A program made the translations under genes and the position numbers. From JBFAPK01 sp040676675 (GTDB taxonomy: Bacteria > Actinomycetota > Actinomycetes > Mycobacteriales > Micromonosporaceae), in NCBI RefSeq assembly GCF_040676675.1, contig NZ_JBFAPK010000034.1, forward strand, positions 1-64,000: a DNA stretch of 64,000 bases, written 5' to 3'. Within the stretch, counting starts at the first letter, position 1; every line of letters starts with the position of its first letter. This document shows positions 25,166-33,754 of this stretch, one piece after another. The notes beneath the pieces are model-generated. The model searched no databases. It worked only from the letters and a program-made list of their open reading frames with translations, and had not been told where the DNA came from.

Positions 25166-26956
25166 GTGGATGTCGACGCCGGACACGGCGCCGCCCTCGG
25201 GGCCGCCCGGTTGCCTCAGCCGACCGAGTTCCCGCTGGCGCGACGCCTCAGGTCCCTGCTCTCCCGCCCCTCTCCGGACGACGATCCCGTCACCTGCCTG
25301 ACCCGCACCCACAAGTCCATCCACCCGGGTGCCGACACCGGCGTGCTGCGTCGCGGCTACACCATCGCCGAGAGCATGCACCGGGGACAGTTCCGCAAGA
25401 GCGGCGACCCGTACATCACGCATCCGCTTGCGGTCGCGCAGATCTGCGCCGACCTGGGCATGGACACCACCACCCTGGTCGCGGCGCTGCTGCACGACAC
25501 GGTCGAGGACACCCACTACACGCTCCAGGCGCTCGACGAGGACTTCGGACCCCAGGTGGCGCTGCTGGTCGACGGGGTCACCAAGTTCGACAAGGCCTTC
25601 TACGGCAAGGCCGCCGAGGCCGAGACGATCCGCAAGATGATCCTCGCGGCCGGCAAGGACGTCCGGGTACTGATCATCAAGCTGGCCGACCGGCTGCACA
25701 ACATGCGTACGCTCGGCGCCCGCTCGCCCGCCTCCCGGGCCCGTATCGCCCGTGCGACCCAGGAGGTCCTGGTACCGCTCGCGGACCGGCTCGGCATCCA
25801 GGCGCTCAAGCGCGAACTCGACGACGTCGTGCTGGAGCACCTCGAACCCGAGGCGTACGCCCAGATCAAGGAGCACGTCAAGGCCCGGTCGGGCTGGGCG
25901 GGCTACCTCCAGTCGGTGATCACGCAGGCGCGCGGGGCGCTGCGGCGCGACAAGATCGTCGCGACCATCGCCCCCCGACCCCGGCACTTCTACTCGATCT
26001 GGAAGGACACCATCGCGGGCAACCACGCGGTACCGGTGGACCTGCCCCGGATCGCGATCGTGGTGGACGGTCCGGACACCGACTGTTACACCGCCCTCGG
26101 CGCGGTACACCGGCTCTGGCGCCCGGTCGCCGGCCGCTTCAAGGACTTCATCGCCTCGCCGAAGAACAACCTCTACCGGTCCTTGCACACCAGCGTCGTC
26201 GGCCCGGACCAGCAGATCCTCGAGGTGCTCATCCGCACGAAGGCGATGCACCGCACCGCCGAGTACGGCGTCGCGGCCGACTTCCGGTTCCCCGAGCCGG
26301 GCCGGACCAGCACCGGGCACGCGGAGCAGCTGGAGTGGCTGCGCCGGGTGCTCGACTGGGAGCCCGAGACCGCGGACCCGAACCAGTTCCTCCAGTCGCT
26401 GCGCTGCGACCTCGCCGAGTCGCAGATCCAGGTCTTCGCCGAGGGCCGCCAGGTCGTCCTGCCGGCCGGCTCGACCCCGGTGGACCTGGCGTACGAGCTG
26501 GGCCGCGAGCGGGGCGACCACTGCCTGGCCGCCAAGATCAACGGACGGCTCGCCCCGCTCGGCTCCGAGCTGGACGACGGCGACGTGGTGGAGATCTTCA
26601 CCGAGGCCGACGGCCACACCGAGTTCGACATCGCGGTCGCCCCGCCGGGGCCGCGCAAGGAGTGGCTCGGCTTCGTGAAGTCGCCGCACGCCCAGATGCA
26701 GATCAACCGGTGGTTCGCCGAGCACCAGGAGCCGGCCATCTCGCTGGCCGACAAGGTACGCCTCGGCCGCGCCACCATCGGGCTCATCCTGCGCAAGCAC
26801 GACCGGGGCCTGGCCAGCGAACTGCCGCTGCGCCAGCTCGCCGAGGAGCTGGGCTACCCCGACCTGGAGACGATGCTGGTCGCGGTCGTGGACCGGACGA
26901 TCGAGCCCGACGCCGTGGTGGAGCAGCTCATCGCGCTGGTCGACCACCGCAAGTGA
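25166..26956 (+). CDS. RelA/SpoT homologue with intact HD hydrolase and altered synthetase segment
   Basis: 596 residues, shorter than the usual 740-850 of full Rel. The hydrolase domain is complete: GQFRKSGDPYITHP, LLHDTVEDT and IKLADRLHNMRTLG. The synthetase region keeps RPRHFYSIWKD, GRFKDFIASPKNNLYRSLHT and LEVLIRTKAMHRTAEYGVA, but the usual D-L-V-x-x-R-I strand reads VDLPRIAIVVDG and the usual Lys of RxKHxYSI is Arg. A TGS domain follows (QIQVFAEGRQVVLPAGSTPVDLAY); the ACT/RRM end is absent. It resembles the second Streptomyces RSH. ppGpp hydrolysis is likely, synthesis doubtful. GTG start with GGTGAGGAGG upstream. Confidence 0.9.
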   Translation: MDVDAGHGAALGAARLPQPTEFPLARRLRSLLSRPSPDDDPVTCLTRTHKSIHPGADTGVLRRGYTIAESMHRGQFRKSGDPYITHPLAVAQICADLGMDTTTLVAALLHDTVEDTHYTLQALDEDFGPQVALLVDGVTKFDKAFYGKAAEAETIRKMILAAGKDVRVLIIKLADRLHNMRTLGARSPASRARIARATQEVLVPLADRLGIQALKRELDDVVLEHLEPEAYAQIKEHVKARSGWAGYLQSVITQARGALRRDKIVATIAPRPRHFYSIWKDTIAGNHAVPVDLPRIAIVVDGPDTDCYTALGAVHRLWRPVAGRFKDFIASPKNNLYRSLHTSVVGPDQQILEVLIRTKAMHRTAEYGVAADFRFPEPGRTSTGHAEQLEWLRRVLDWEPETADPNQFLQSLRCDLAESQIQVFAEGRQVVLPAGSTPVDLAYELGRERGDHCLAAKINGRLAPLGSELDDGDVVEIFTEADGHTEFDIAVAPPGPRKEWLGFVKSPHAQMQINRWFAEHQEPAISLADKVRLGRATIGLILRKHDRGLASELPLRQLAEELGYPDLETMLVAVVDRTIEPDAVVEQLIALVDHRK

Positions 26957-26998
26957 AACGACATCGCCCCGGCCGCGATCCGCGCGCCGGACGACCTC

Positions 26999-27004
26999 TA
27001 GCCT
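26999..27004 (+). promoter_or_regulatory. -10 box (TAGCCT) of leaderless Nudix gene
   Basis: TAGCCT is six bases before the GTG at 27011, without a ribosome site. Confidence 0.65.
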
Positions 27005-27010
27005 GACCCT

Positions 27011-27736
27011 GTGACCAACCGCCGCTCGGCCGTCCGAGCCTTCGCCTACGGTGTCTTCTACCGCCTTCCCCAACCGGTGCGGCGGCGGCTGGTCCGGATG
27101 GCCGTACCGAAGTACATCGTGGGCGCGGTGACCCTGGTGCACGACTCCGAGGCGCCGGAACCCGGCCGGTTGCTGCTGCTGCGCCAGCCGCCCGGCACCG
27201 GCTGGAGCCTCCCGGCCGGGCTCCTCGAACGCGGCGAGGACCCGATCGTGGGCGCCGCCCGGGAACTGCACGAGGAGTCCGGCATCCGGCTCGCGCCCCA
27301 CGAGCTGGCGCCCGCCGTACCGAACGCGATCGTCCACGCCAAGGGGTGGGTGGACGTCGTCTTCACGGCCCGCGTACCGGCCTCCACGAGCGAGTTCGTG
27401 GTCGACGGCGCGGAGGTGTACGAGGCGGCCTGGCACCGCCTCGACGAGCTGCCCCGGCTGACCCGGGCGACCGCAAAGCTGCTCGCCTACTACGGCATCG
27501 GCCCCCTGGCCGGCGAGACAGCCGCCACCGAGACAGCCGCCGCCCAGACAGCCGCGGGCGAGACGGCGGCCGGCGGGGCGGGCACGGGCGGCACGGGCGT
27601 CGCCGAGGCGGGCCGCGCGGAGGCGGCCACCGGCGAGGCGGGTAGGCGTGCAGCGGGCGGCAGCGCGGAGGCGGGCAGCGGCGAGGCGGGCAGTGGCGGC
27701 GGCGCGGGCGCCGGCGCTGACCGGCCGGGCCGGTGA
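27011..27736 (+). CDS. Nudix hydrolase with low-complexity tail
   Basis: 241 residues. The Nudix box is complete, GLLERGEDPIVGAARELHEE followed by SGI (about residues 76-98). It is preceded by GTGWSLPA, and together they imply hydrolysis of a nucleoside diphosphate derivative. Residues 160-241 are an Ala/Gly/Thr/Glu tail with repeated ETAA/AAGET, not part of the fold and probably disordered. The stop overlaps the next gene's GTG as GTGA (27733-27736), so Nudix hydrolase and nucleotidyltransferase are coupled and may share nucleotide-sugar chemistry. The exact substrate is unknown. Confidence 0.9.
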   Translation: MTNRRSAVRAFAYGVFYRLPQPVRRRLVRMAVPKYIVGAVTLVHDSEAPEPGRLLLLRQPPGTGWSLPAGLLERGEDPIVGAARELHEESGIRLAPHELAPAVPNAIVHAKGWVDVVFTARVPASTSEFVVDGAEVYEAAWHRLDELPRLTRATAKLLAYYGIGPLAGETAATETAAAQTAAGETAAGGAGTGGTGVAEAGRAEAATGEAGRRAAGGSAEAGSGEAGSGGGAGAGADRPGR

Positions 27737-28584
27737 GCGCGCCCGACATCTGTGCCGTGGTGCTCGCCGCCGGCGAGGGCACCCGGCTGCGGCCGTTGAC
27801 CGAACACCGGCCCAAGGCGCTCTGCCCGGTCGGCAACGTACCGCTGCTCGACCGGGTGCTGGCACGGCTGGCGGGGCTCGGCCTCACCGGCCCGGACCGG
27901 GTCGCGGTCAACGCCTGTTACCTGGGCAGCCAGGTGGTGACACACGTCGGGGACCGGGCACACCTCTCGGTGGAGCCGGGCGATCCGCTCGGTACCGCGG
28001 GCGGGCTGGCCAACCTGCGGGACTGGATCGACGGGCGCGGGGTGCTCGTCGGCAACGCCGACGCGTACCTGGCCGACCCGCAGGCTCCGCCGGGGCCCGA
28101 CATCGCCGCCCTGCTCGACGGCTGGGACGGCGTCGGGGTGCGCCTGCTCGGCCAGCCGATCGACGGGCCGGACGAGCCGGGCAGCTTCAGCGGGCACCGC
28201 TTCGCCGGCTGGTCGCTGCTGCCCTGGCACCGGGTCCGCGAGCTACCCGTCGAGCACGGCGACCTGGTACGCGCCGTCTGGCGTCCGGCCGAGGCCGCCG
28301 GCGAGTCGACGGTGGTCGGCTTCCACGGGACGTACCTGGACACCGGCACCCCGGGCGACTACCTCGCGGCGAACCTGCACGCGGCCGGCGGCGGCGTGCT
28401 GGTCGATCCCGGCGCGACCGTGACCGGCGCCTGCGACCGGGCGGTGGTCGGCGCGGGCGCGGAGGTGCACGGCGACCTCACCCGGGCCGTGGTCTGGCCC
28501 GGCGGCGTCGTGGCGGCCGGCGAGCGCCTCACCGACGCGATCCGCGCCGGACACGACCTCACCGTCCAGGTCACCCCCCGCTGA
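27733..28584 (+). CDS. Sugar-1-phosphate nucleotidyltransferase (NTP transferase)
   Basis: 283 residues. The signature VVLAAGEGTRLRPLTEHRPKAL at the start (positions 9-30) binds the NTP and the phosphate; GNADAYLAD near residue 106 supplies the metal-binding Asp. The C-terminal 60 residues look like a partial left-handed beta helix (DPGATVTGACDRAVVGAGA). Relatives are mannose-1-phosphate guanylyltransferases and glucose-1-phosphate thymidylyl- or uridylyltransferases. The sugar and nucleotide cannot be fixed from sequence. A guanylyltransferase would supply GDP-mannose for the nearby PimB, but that is speculation. Confidence 0.88.
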   Translation: MSAPDICAVVLAAGEGTRLRPLTEHRPKALCPVGNVPLLDRVLARLAGLGLTGPDRVAVNACYLGSQVVTHVGDRAHLSVEPGDPLGTAGGLANLRDWIDGRGVLVGNADAYLADPQAPPGPDIAALLDGWDGVGVRLLGQPIDGPDEPGSFSGHRFAGWSLLPWHRVRELPVEHGDLVRAVWRPAEAAGESTVVGFHGTYLDTGTPGDYLAANLHAAGGGVLVDPGATVTGACDRAVVGAGAEVHGDLTRAVVWPGGVVAAGERLTDAIRAGHDLTVQVTPR

Positions 28585-28932
28585 GAGGGTGTCGGGTGAC
28601 CGGGCGGTCACAGGGATCGGGCGGTCACAGGGATCGGGCGGTCACAGGGATCGGGCAGAGCGGGCTCCGCGATCTTGGAAACCAGCGGCCCCCACAGGGG
28701 CCGATCCGCGCCAAGGTCCGCGCGACCCGCCCGGGTCCGGCCGTAGGTCACCCGCCGTCGGCCGTGCCGCCGCACCGGCCCGGCCCGCCGGCCCGGGCCC
28801 GCCGGCCGTCCGACGCCGGCGCGGCCGGCCACCGTTCCCGGGCCACGACGACCGGACAACACCGGGTACGGCGAGAAGCTCGCCGAACGCGGCACTAGCA
28901 TGAGCCACGGCTGCGACGAGAGGAGCCCGTCC
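28585..28932. other. Spacer with 17-bp repeats and a promoter
   Basis: 348 bases without a convincing gene. It starts with the 17-bp array (28601-28651) and ends with a TAGCAT box at about 28895-28900 followed by a GAGAGGAG ribosome site for the Lrp-type gene. The middle is Pro/Arg-coding low-complexity sequence. Confidence 0.6.
28601..28651. repeat. 17-bp tandem repeat, three copies
   Basis: Units CGGGCGGTCACAGGGAT start at 28601, 28618 and 28635, and a fourth partial copy begins at 28652. A period of 17 would break any reading frame, in keeping with a non-coding location just after the nucleotidyltransferase stop. Confidence 0.95.
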
Positions 28933-29220
28933 GTGATCACCGCGATCGTACTGATCGACTGCGCCACCGACTCGATTCCCGAGGTGGCGGAGGCGCTGGC
29001 CGCCCTGCCCAGGGTGAGCGAGGTCTACTCGGTCGCCGGCCACGTGGACCTGATCGCCGTGATCCGGGTACGCGAGTTCGACCAGATCGCCGAGGTGATC
29101 GCCGGTCGCATCTCGAAGGTGCCCGGGGTGATCAAGACCGAGTCGCACATCGCCTTCCGGGCCTACTCCCAGCACGACCTGGAAGAGGCGTTCGCCATCG
29201 GCCTGGCCGACGCGGACTGA
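28933..29220 (+). CDS. Stand-alone Lrp/AsnC ligand-binding (RAM) domain protein
   Basis: 95 residues forming a single RAM domain: ITAIVLIDCATDSIPEVAEAL, VSEVYSVAGHVDLIAVIRV and VPGVIKTESHIAFRAYS. There is no DNA-binding helix-turn-helix. Such single-domain proteins bind amino acids as oligomers and may modulate full Lrp proteins. The GTG at 28933 has GAGAGGAG upstream. Gene position next to trpD/ctaE genes is recurrent in actinobacteria from memory. Confidence 0.9.
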   Translation: MITAIVLIDCATDSIPEVAEALAALPRVSEVYSVAGHVDLIAVIRVREFDQIAEVIAGRISKVPGVIKTESHIAFRAYSQHDLEEAFAIGLADAD

Positions 29221-29283
29221 CCATCACCGCCGCGCCAATCGGGAGCGCCGCTCAGCGCGGCGACGCGGACTGACCACCGCCGC
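29208..29283. repeat. Partial duplication of the Lrp gene 3' end
   Basis: The last codons and stop of the Lrp gene with following bases (GACGCGGACTGACCA..CCGCCGCG) recur about 60 bases downstream at 29260-29283. A second shared segment, CCGCTCAGCGCGGCGAC, occurs near 29248 and at the MFS 3' end near 29311. Confidence 0.75.
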
Positions 29284-29314
29284 GACCCCGACGGGGCGCC
29301 CGCCCGGCCACCGC

Positions 29315-30787
29315 TCAGCGCGGCGACGACGCGCGGGCGCCCCGGTCCACCTCGTCGAACAGCGCCGCCGCCGGCCCGGCGGTCCGAAGGGCCCAGCGCC
29401 CGGTGCTGAGCAGCCCGAGGACCAGGACGCCGACGCCGAGCCCGAGCACCAGCCACCACACGCCGTACGCCGCGCGGGTGGTCGCCGCCGGGCCGCCGAA
29501 GGCCGACCCCACGATCGTTCCGGCGATGGCGACGCCGAGGGTGGTGCCGGTCTGCCGGCCGACGGAGGCCAGCGAGGCGGCCACCCCGGCCATCGAGCGG
29601 GGCATCCCGGAGACCGCCGTGTTGGTGATCGGCGGGTTGACGGTGCCCAGGAAGACGCCGAACAACAGGTAGGTCGCGAGCACGGCCGGCAGCGGGGTGG
29701 CCGGGCCCAGCCAGAGCGAGGCGGCGCCGCCCAGCGCCAGTGCCGCTCCGGCGACCACCAGCGGCAGCCGGGGACCGCGGGCGCCGACCAGTCGGCCGGT
29801 GCGCGGGGAGAGCACCACGACCAGTACACCGACCGGGAGCAGGCACAGCCCGGCCGTCAGCGCCGACATGCCGCGCACGTCCTGTAGGTACTGGGTGGTC
29901 ACGAAGAGGAACGCGCTGAATCCGCACAGGGCGAAGAGCGCCATCAGGATCGCCGAGCTGAACGGCACGCTGCGGAACAGGCGCAGTTCCAGCAGCGGGT
30001 CGGCCCGGCGCCGTTCGTAGCCGAGGATGCCGAGGGCGCTGAGCGCGGCGACGGCGAGCAGGCCGAGGATGAGCGGCGAGCCCCAGCCCGACGTACGGGA
30101 CTCGATGATCGCGTAGACGACGCCGGCCAGTACCAGGATCATCAGGACCTGGCCCACCGGGTCGAACCGGCGGGCCCGGGCGGCCCGGGACTCGGGTACG
30201 AAGAGCGCGGTGCCGACGATCCCGGCGGCGACGATCGGCACGTTGATCCAGAAGATGGAGTGCCAGCCGAGGCCGTCGACCAGCGCGCCCCCGAGGATCG
30301 GACCCAGCGCCAGCGACACGCCGCTCATCGAGCCGAAGACGCCGATGGCCCGGGCCCGCTCGGCCGGATCGGGAAACGTGGTGGCGACGATGGCCATCGC
30401 CACGGGGTTGAGCATCGTCCCACCGACCGCCTGCAACACCCGCGCCGCGATCAGCCAGCCGATGCTCGGCGCCAGGCCGCAGAGCAGCGAGCCGAGCCCG
30501 AAGACGGCGAGACCGACCTGGAAGACCCGCCGGCGGCCGACCCGGTCGGCGGTGGAGCCGGCCAGCACCAGGAAGCTGGCCAGCACCAGGGTGTACGCGT
30601 CGACGGTCCACTGCAGGCCGGCGACCGAGGCGCCCAGGTCCCGACGGATCGCCGGTAGCGCGAGATTGACGATGGAGACGTCCATCACCACGACCACGAT
30701 GCTGGCGCAGCAGATCGCGAGGACCAGGAGCCGGCGGCGCCGGCTGAGCCCGCCGGGCGCGATCTCGGGCGACGTGGAAACAGTCAT
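29315..30787 (-). CDS. MFS multidrug transporter (DHA2, EmrB/QacA type)
   Basis: 490 residues with 14 predicted hydrophobic segments. MDVSIVNLALPAIRRDLGAS (helix 1) and LQWTVDAYTLVLASFLVLAG (helix 2) are DHA2 signatures, and the motif GSTADRVGRRRVF lies in loop 2-3, with GPILGGALVDGLGWHSIFWI (motif C region) in helix 5. It predicts proton-driven export of lipophilic cations or antibiotics. The ATG at 30787 has TAGCTT seven bases upstream and no Shine-Dalgarno. No regulator gene lies beside it. Confidence 0.92.
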   Translation of the reverse strand: MTVSTSPEIAPGGLSRRRRLLVLAICCASIVVVVMDVSIVNLALPAIRRDLGASVAGLQWTVDAYTLVLASFLVLAGSTADRVGRRRVFQVGLAVFGLGSLLCGLAPSIGWLIAARVLQAVGGTMLNPVAMAIVATTFPDPAERARAIGVFGSMSGVSLALGPILGGALVDGLGWHSIFWINVPIVAAGIVGTALFVPESRAARARRFDPVGQVLMILVLAGVVYAIIESRTSGWGSPLILGLLAVAALSALGILGYERRRADPLLELRLFRSVPFSSAILMALFALCGFSAFLFVTTQYLQDVRGMSALTAGLCLLPVGVLVVVLSPRTGRLVGARGPRLPLVVAGAALALGGAASLWLGPATPLPAVLATYLLFGVFLGTVNPPITNTAVSGMPRSMAGVAASLASVGRQTGTTLGVAIAGTIVGSAFGGPAATTRAAYGVWWLVLGLGVGVLVLGLLSTGRWALRTAGPAAALFDEVDRGARASSPR

Positions 30788-30794
30788 GATCGCA

Positions 30795-30800
30795 AAGCTA
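30795..30800 (-). promoter_or_regulatory. -10 box (TAGCTT) of leaderless MFS gene
   Basis: TAGCTT on the minus strand is seven bases before the ATG at 30787. Confidence 0.6.
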
Positions 30801-30936
30801 CGGTCTGGAGCGCGCTCGAAGTCAAGCCGCGCGCCCGCGACCGGCAGCCGACGGCTCCCGGCTGGCGGCTCGCGGGGCGGCGCGCCTGGCTGGCGGCTGG
30901 CAGGGCGCTCGGCGGCGCCTGGCCGGCCGAACGCGA

Positions 30937-30974
30937 ACGTGGCGCCCGCCGGGAGACCCCGGCGAGCGCCACGT
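30937..30974 (-). terminator. Terminator of the ctaE-qcrCAB operon
   Basis: A 17-bp stem with one mismatch pairs 30937-30953 with 30958-30974 around a four-base loop (AGAC), 18 bases beyond the qcrB stop. Confidence 0.9.
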
Positions 30975-30991
30975 GGTGACTGGGCGAGCGG

Positions 30992-32611
30992 TCAGTGGCC
31001 GGAGCCGCTGCCGATCTCCTCGCGCTCCGTACCCGGTTCGACCGGCGGGTGCCCCGGGGAGACCGGAGCCTCGGCCGGCTTCTCGATCGGGTAGAAGAAG
31101 CCCCGGATGGCCGGGCCGAGCGCCCCGAGCCGGTTCATCTTCTTCGGTACGACCCAGCCGACGTAGTCGAGTTCCGCGTGGCCGTCGTGCCCGCCGGCCA
31201 GCGGCTGGTGCACCTCGACGAAGCGGCCGTCCGGCAGCCGCCGGATGATGCCGGTCTCGACGCCGTGCGCCAGCACCTCGCGGTCGTGCTGCTGGAGACC
31301 CAGGCAGATCCGGTAGGTGAAGTAGTAGGCGATCGGCGGGGCGATCAGCAACCCGATCCGGCCGATCCAGGTCATCGCGTTGAGGCTGATGGCGAACTTG
31401 GCCGCGATCACGTCGTTGGCGCCCGAGAGCGTCAGCACGACGAAGAAGGCCAGCGCCATGGCGCCGAGCGCGGTGCGGTTCGGCACGTCACGCGGACGCT
31501 GGAGCAGGTTGTGGCTGCGCCGGTCCTTGGTCATCCGCGCCTCGATGAACGGATAGAACATCGGTAGCACGGTCAGGATGCCGGGTAGCACCACCGTGGG
31601 CCAGAAGATCGGCGGGATCGTGTACCCGTTGCCGATCGGGATGTTGATCGCCCACGGTGGCATGAGCCGGGTCGAGCCGTCGAGGAACATGACGTACCAG
31701 TCGGGCTGGCTGGCGGCCGAGACCACCCATGCCTCGTACGGGCCGAAGAGCCAGATCGGGTTGATCTGGGCCAGCCCGCCGAGCATGGCGATGACCCCGA
31801 ACACGATCATGAAGAAGCCACCCTGCTTGATCGCGTAGCGCGGGAACATCCGCTCGCCGACCACGTTGTTGTTGGTCCGGCCGGGGCCGGGCCACTGGGT
31901 GTGCTTCTGCTTGAAGACCAGGCCGAGGTGCACGCTGATCAGACCCAGCAGGATGGCCGGGATGAGCAGCACGTGCGCGATGAAGAAGCGGCTGATGATG
32001 ATGTCGCCCGGGAACTCGCCGCCGAAGATCGACGACGTCACCCAGGAACCGATCACCGGGATGGAGAGCATGATCGCGGAGGCGATCCGCAGACCCGTAC
32101 CGGAGAGGCCGTCGTCCGGGATCGAGTAGCCGGTGAAGCCCTCCAGGAAGCCCAGCCAGAAGAGCAGGACGCCGATGACCCAGTTCAGCTCGCGCGGCTT
32201 GCGGAAGGCTCCGGTGAAGAAGATCCGCATCATGTGCACGACGATCGAGGCGACGAAGAGCAGCGCCGCCCAGTGGTGCATCTGCCGCATCACCAGGCCG
32301 CCGCGGACGTCGAACGAGATGTCCAGGGCGGACGCGTACGCGGCGGACATGTGCATGCCCCGCAGCGGCGCGTAGCTGCCGGTGTAGGTGACCTCCGTCA
32401 TCGCGGGCTCGAAGAAGAAGGTCAGGAAGGTACCGGTGAGCAGCAGGACGATGAACGAGAAGAGCGCGATCTCGCCCAGCAGGAACGACCAGTGGTCCGG
32501 GAAGACCTTGTTGAGCAGCGCGCGCAGCGGGGTGGCTACCCGGAGCCGTTCCTCGACCTCGACCGCGGCCTTGCCCGGAAGGGCTGCTACATCGATTTTT
32601 CGGCGCTTCAC
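30992..32611 (-). CDS. qcrB: Cytochrome bc1 complex cytochrome b subunit
   Basis: 539 residues, the long actinobacterial type. It has eight or nine hydrophobic segments and heme-ligand His pairs in MRQMHHWAALLFVASIVVHMMR and SRFFIAHVLLIPAILLGLISVH. The quinol-site segment is PPIFWP in place of the common PEWY-type motif at that point, as in other actinobacteria. The extended C-terminus (from about 470) is cytoplasmic and Pro/Glu-rich. It oxidises menaquinol within the bc1-aa3 supercomplex. The start overlaps the qcrA stop as ATGA (32608-32611). It is the last gene of the operon. Confidence 0.97.
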   Translation of the reverse strand: MKRRKIDVAALPGKAAVEVEERLRVATPLRALLNKVFPDHWSFLLGEIALFSFIVLLLTGTFLTFFFEPAMTEVTYTGSYAPLRGMHMSAAYASALDISFDVRGGLVMRQMHHWAALLFVASIVVHMMRIFFTGAFRKPRELNWVIGVLLFWLGFLEGFTGYSIPDDGLSGTGLRIASAIMLSIPVIGSWVTSSIFGGEFPGDIIISRFFIAHVLLIPAILLGLISVHLGLVFKQKHTQWPGPGRTNNNVVGERMFPRYAIKQGGFFMIVFGVIAMLGGLAQINPIWLFGPYEAWVVSAASQPDWYVMFLDGSTRLMPPWAINIPIGNGYTIPPIFWPTVVLPGILTVLPMFYPFIEARMTKDRRSHNLLQRPRDVPNRTALGAMALAFFVVLTLSGANDVIAAKFAISLNAMTWIGRIGLLIAPPIAYYFTYRICLGLQQHDREVLAHGVETGIIRRLPDGRFVEVHQPLAGGHDGHAELDYVGWVVPKKMNRLGALGPAIRGFFYPIEKPAEAPVSPGHPPVEPGTEREEIGSGSGH

Positions 32612-33678
32612 GGCCGCTCCCAGAAGTCCGGCCCGACGGCCTCGGTGAAGTCGGACTTGGCCACGAAGAAGCCTTCCTCGTCCACCGTGAGCGGCAGCTG
32701 GGGCAGTCTCCGGTTGGCTGGTCCGAACACCGGCCGGGCGTTGTCAGTGATCAGGAAGGTCGACTGGTGGCACGGGCAGAGCAGACGGTTGGTCTGCTGC
32801 TCGTACAGGCTCGCCGGGCAGCCGGCGTGCGTGCAGATCTTGGAGAACGCGATGTAGTTGCCCCACATGAAGGCGTCCTTGCCCACCCGGTCGTTCGCCG
32901 CGCGGGCGGTGTCCGCGTCCTCCTGACGGAGGTGGATCAGCAGGGTCGGCGAGTCGGCGTGCTTGTTCGACACGCCGTCCTCGATGCCGGGGAAGACCGT
33001 CATCTGACCGCCCGGGCTGACGTCCTCGGGACGGATCGGCGTGCCGTCCTGGCGGGTGAGCCGGATGAGCCCGTCCTTGTTCGGGTGCCAGCCGGTGGTG
33101 AACATCTGGTTGTTCTTGTGCGGCTGCTGGATCAGGCCACCGATCAGGGGCGCCGCGGCGACCGCGCCGACCGGCGCGAGGCCGGCCAGCAGCGAGATGC
33201 CGAGCAGCGGGCGCCGCTTCACGCCCAGCTCGTCGGCCATGTAGGTGATCGTGTTACCGACGATCTTGTTCTGCCGCTCGTCGAGCGGGCCCTCGTGCCG
33301 GTCCTGGATCGACACCTCCTTGGGCAGCAGCTTCTTGCCCCAGGTGAGGATGCCGAAGCCGACGCAGAGCAGCGCGATGCCGAGCGACAGGCCGAGCAGC
33401 GGCGTGAAGACCTTGTCCGCGCCGGTGCCGGGCTTCCACTCCCACGGCCACCAGATGTAGACCGCCAGGAAGGCGGTCGCCGCCAGGCCGGTGACCAGGA
33501 AGAAGAGCGCGACGGTACGGACCAGCCGCCGCTCCGCCTTGGTCCCCGGCACCGGGAACTGCGGCTCGTAGTGGACGATCTCGATGTCTTCCTGGCGGGC
33601 GCCCTCCCGCACGATGTCGAACTTCGACAGCTTCGGGTCGTCGAGGTCGATGCCCTCGGTCTCCGTACGAGTGCTCAT
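32608..33678 (-). CDS. qcrA: Cytochrome bc1 complex Rieske iron-sulfur subunit
   Basis: 356 residues. Three hydrophobic segments (about 50-75, 90-112 and 165-185) precede the Rieske domain, as is usual in actinobacteria. The 2Fe-2S ligands are in CTHAGCPASLYE and CPCHQSTF near residues 280-310. It passes electrons from quinol to the diheme cytochrome c. The ATG at 33678 has GAGAGGA upstream. It lies between qcrC and qcrB with coupled translation into qcrB. Confidence 0.97.
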   Translation of the reverse strand: MSTRTETEGIDLDDPKLSKFDIVREGARQEDIEIVHYEPQFPVPGTKAERRLVRTVALFFLVTGLAATAFLAVYIWWPWEWKPGTGADKVFTPLLGLSLGIALLCVGFGILTWGKKLLPKEVSIQDRHEGPLDERQNKIVGNTITYMADELGVKRRPLLGISLLAGLAPVGAVAAAPLIGGLIQQPHKNNQMFTTGWHPNKDGLIRLTRQDGTPIRPEDVSPGGQMTVFPGIEDGVSNKHADSPTLLIHLRQEDADTARAANDRVGKDAFMWGNYIAFSKICTHAGCPASLYEQQTNRLLCPCHQSTFLITDNARPVFGPANRRLPQLPLTVDEEGFFVAKSDFTEAVGPDFWERP

Positions 33679-33754
33679 GCCGTCCTCTCACTTCCCTCGG
33701 CGACGGCATGAGGCTCGGTCGCCCGGAGTTCGCTGATGTGCTGCTGGCGTCCGC

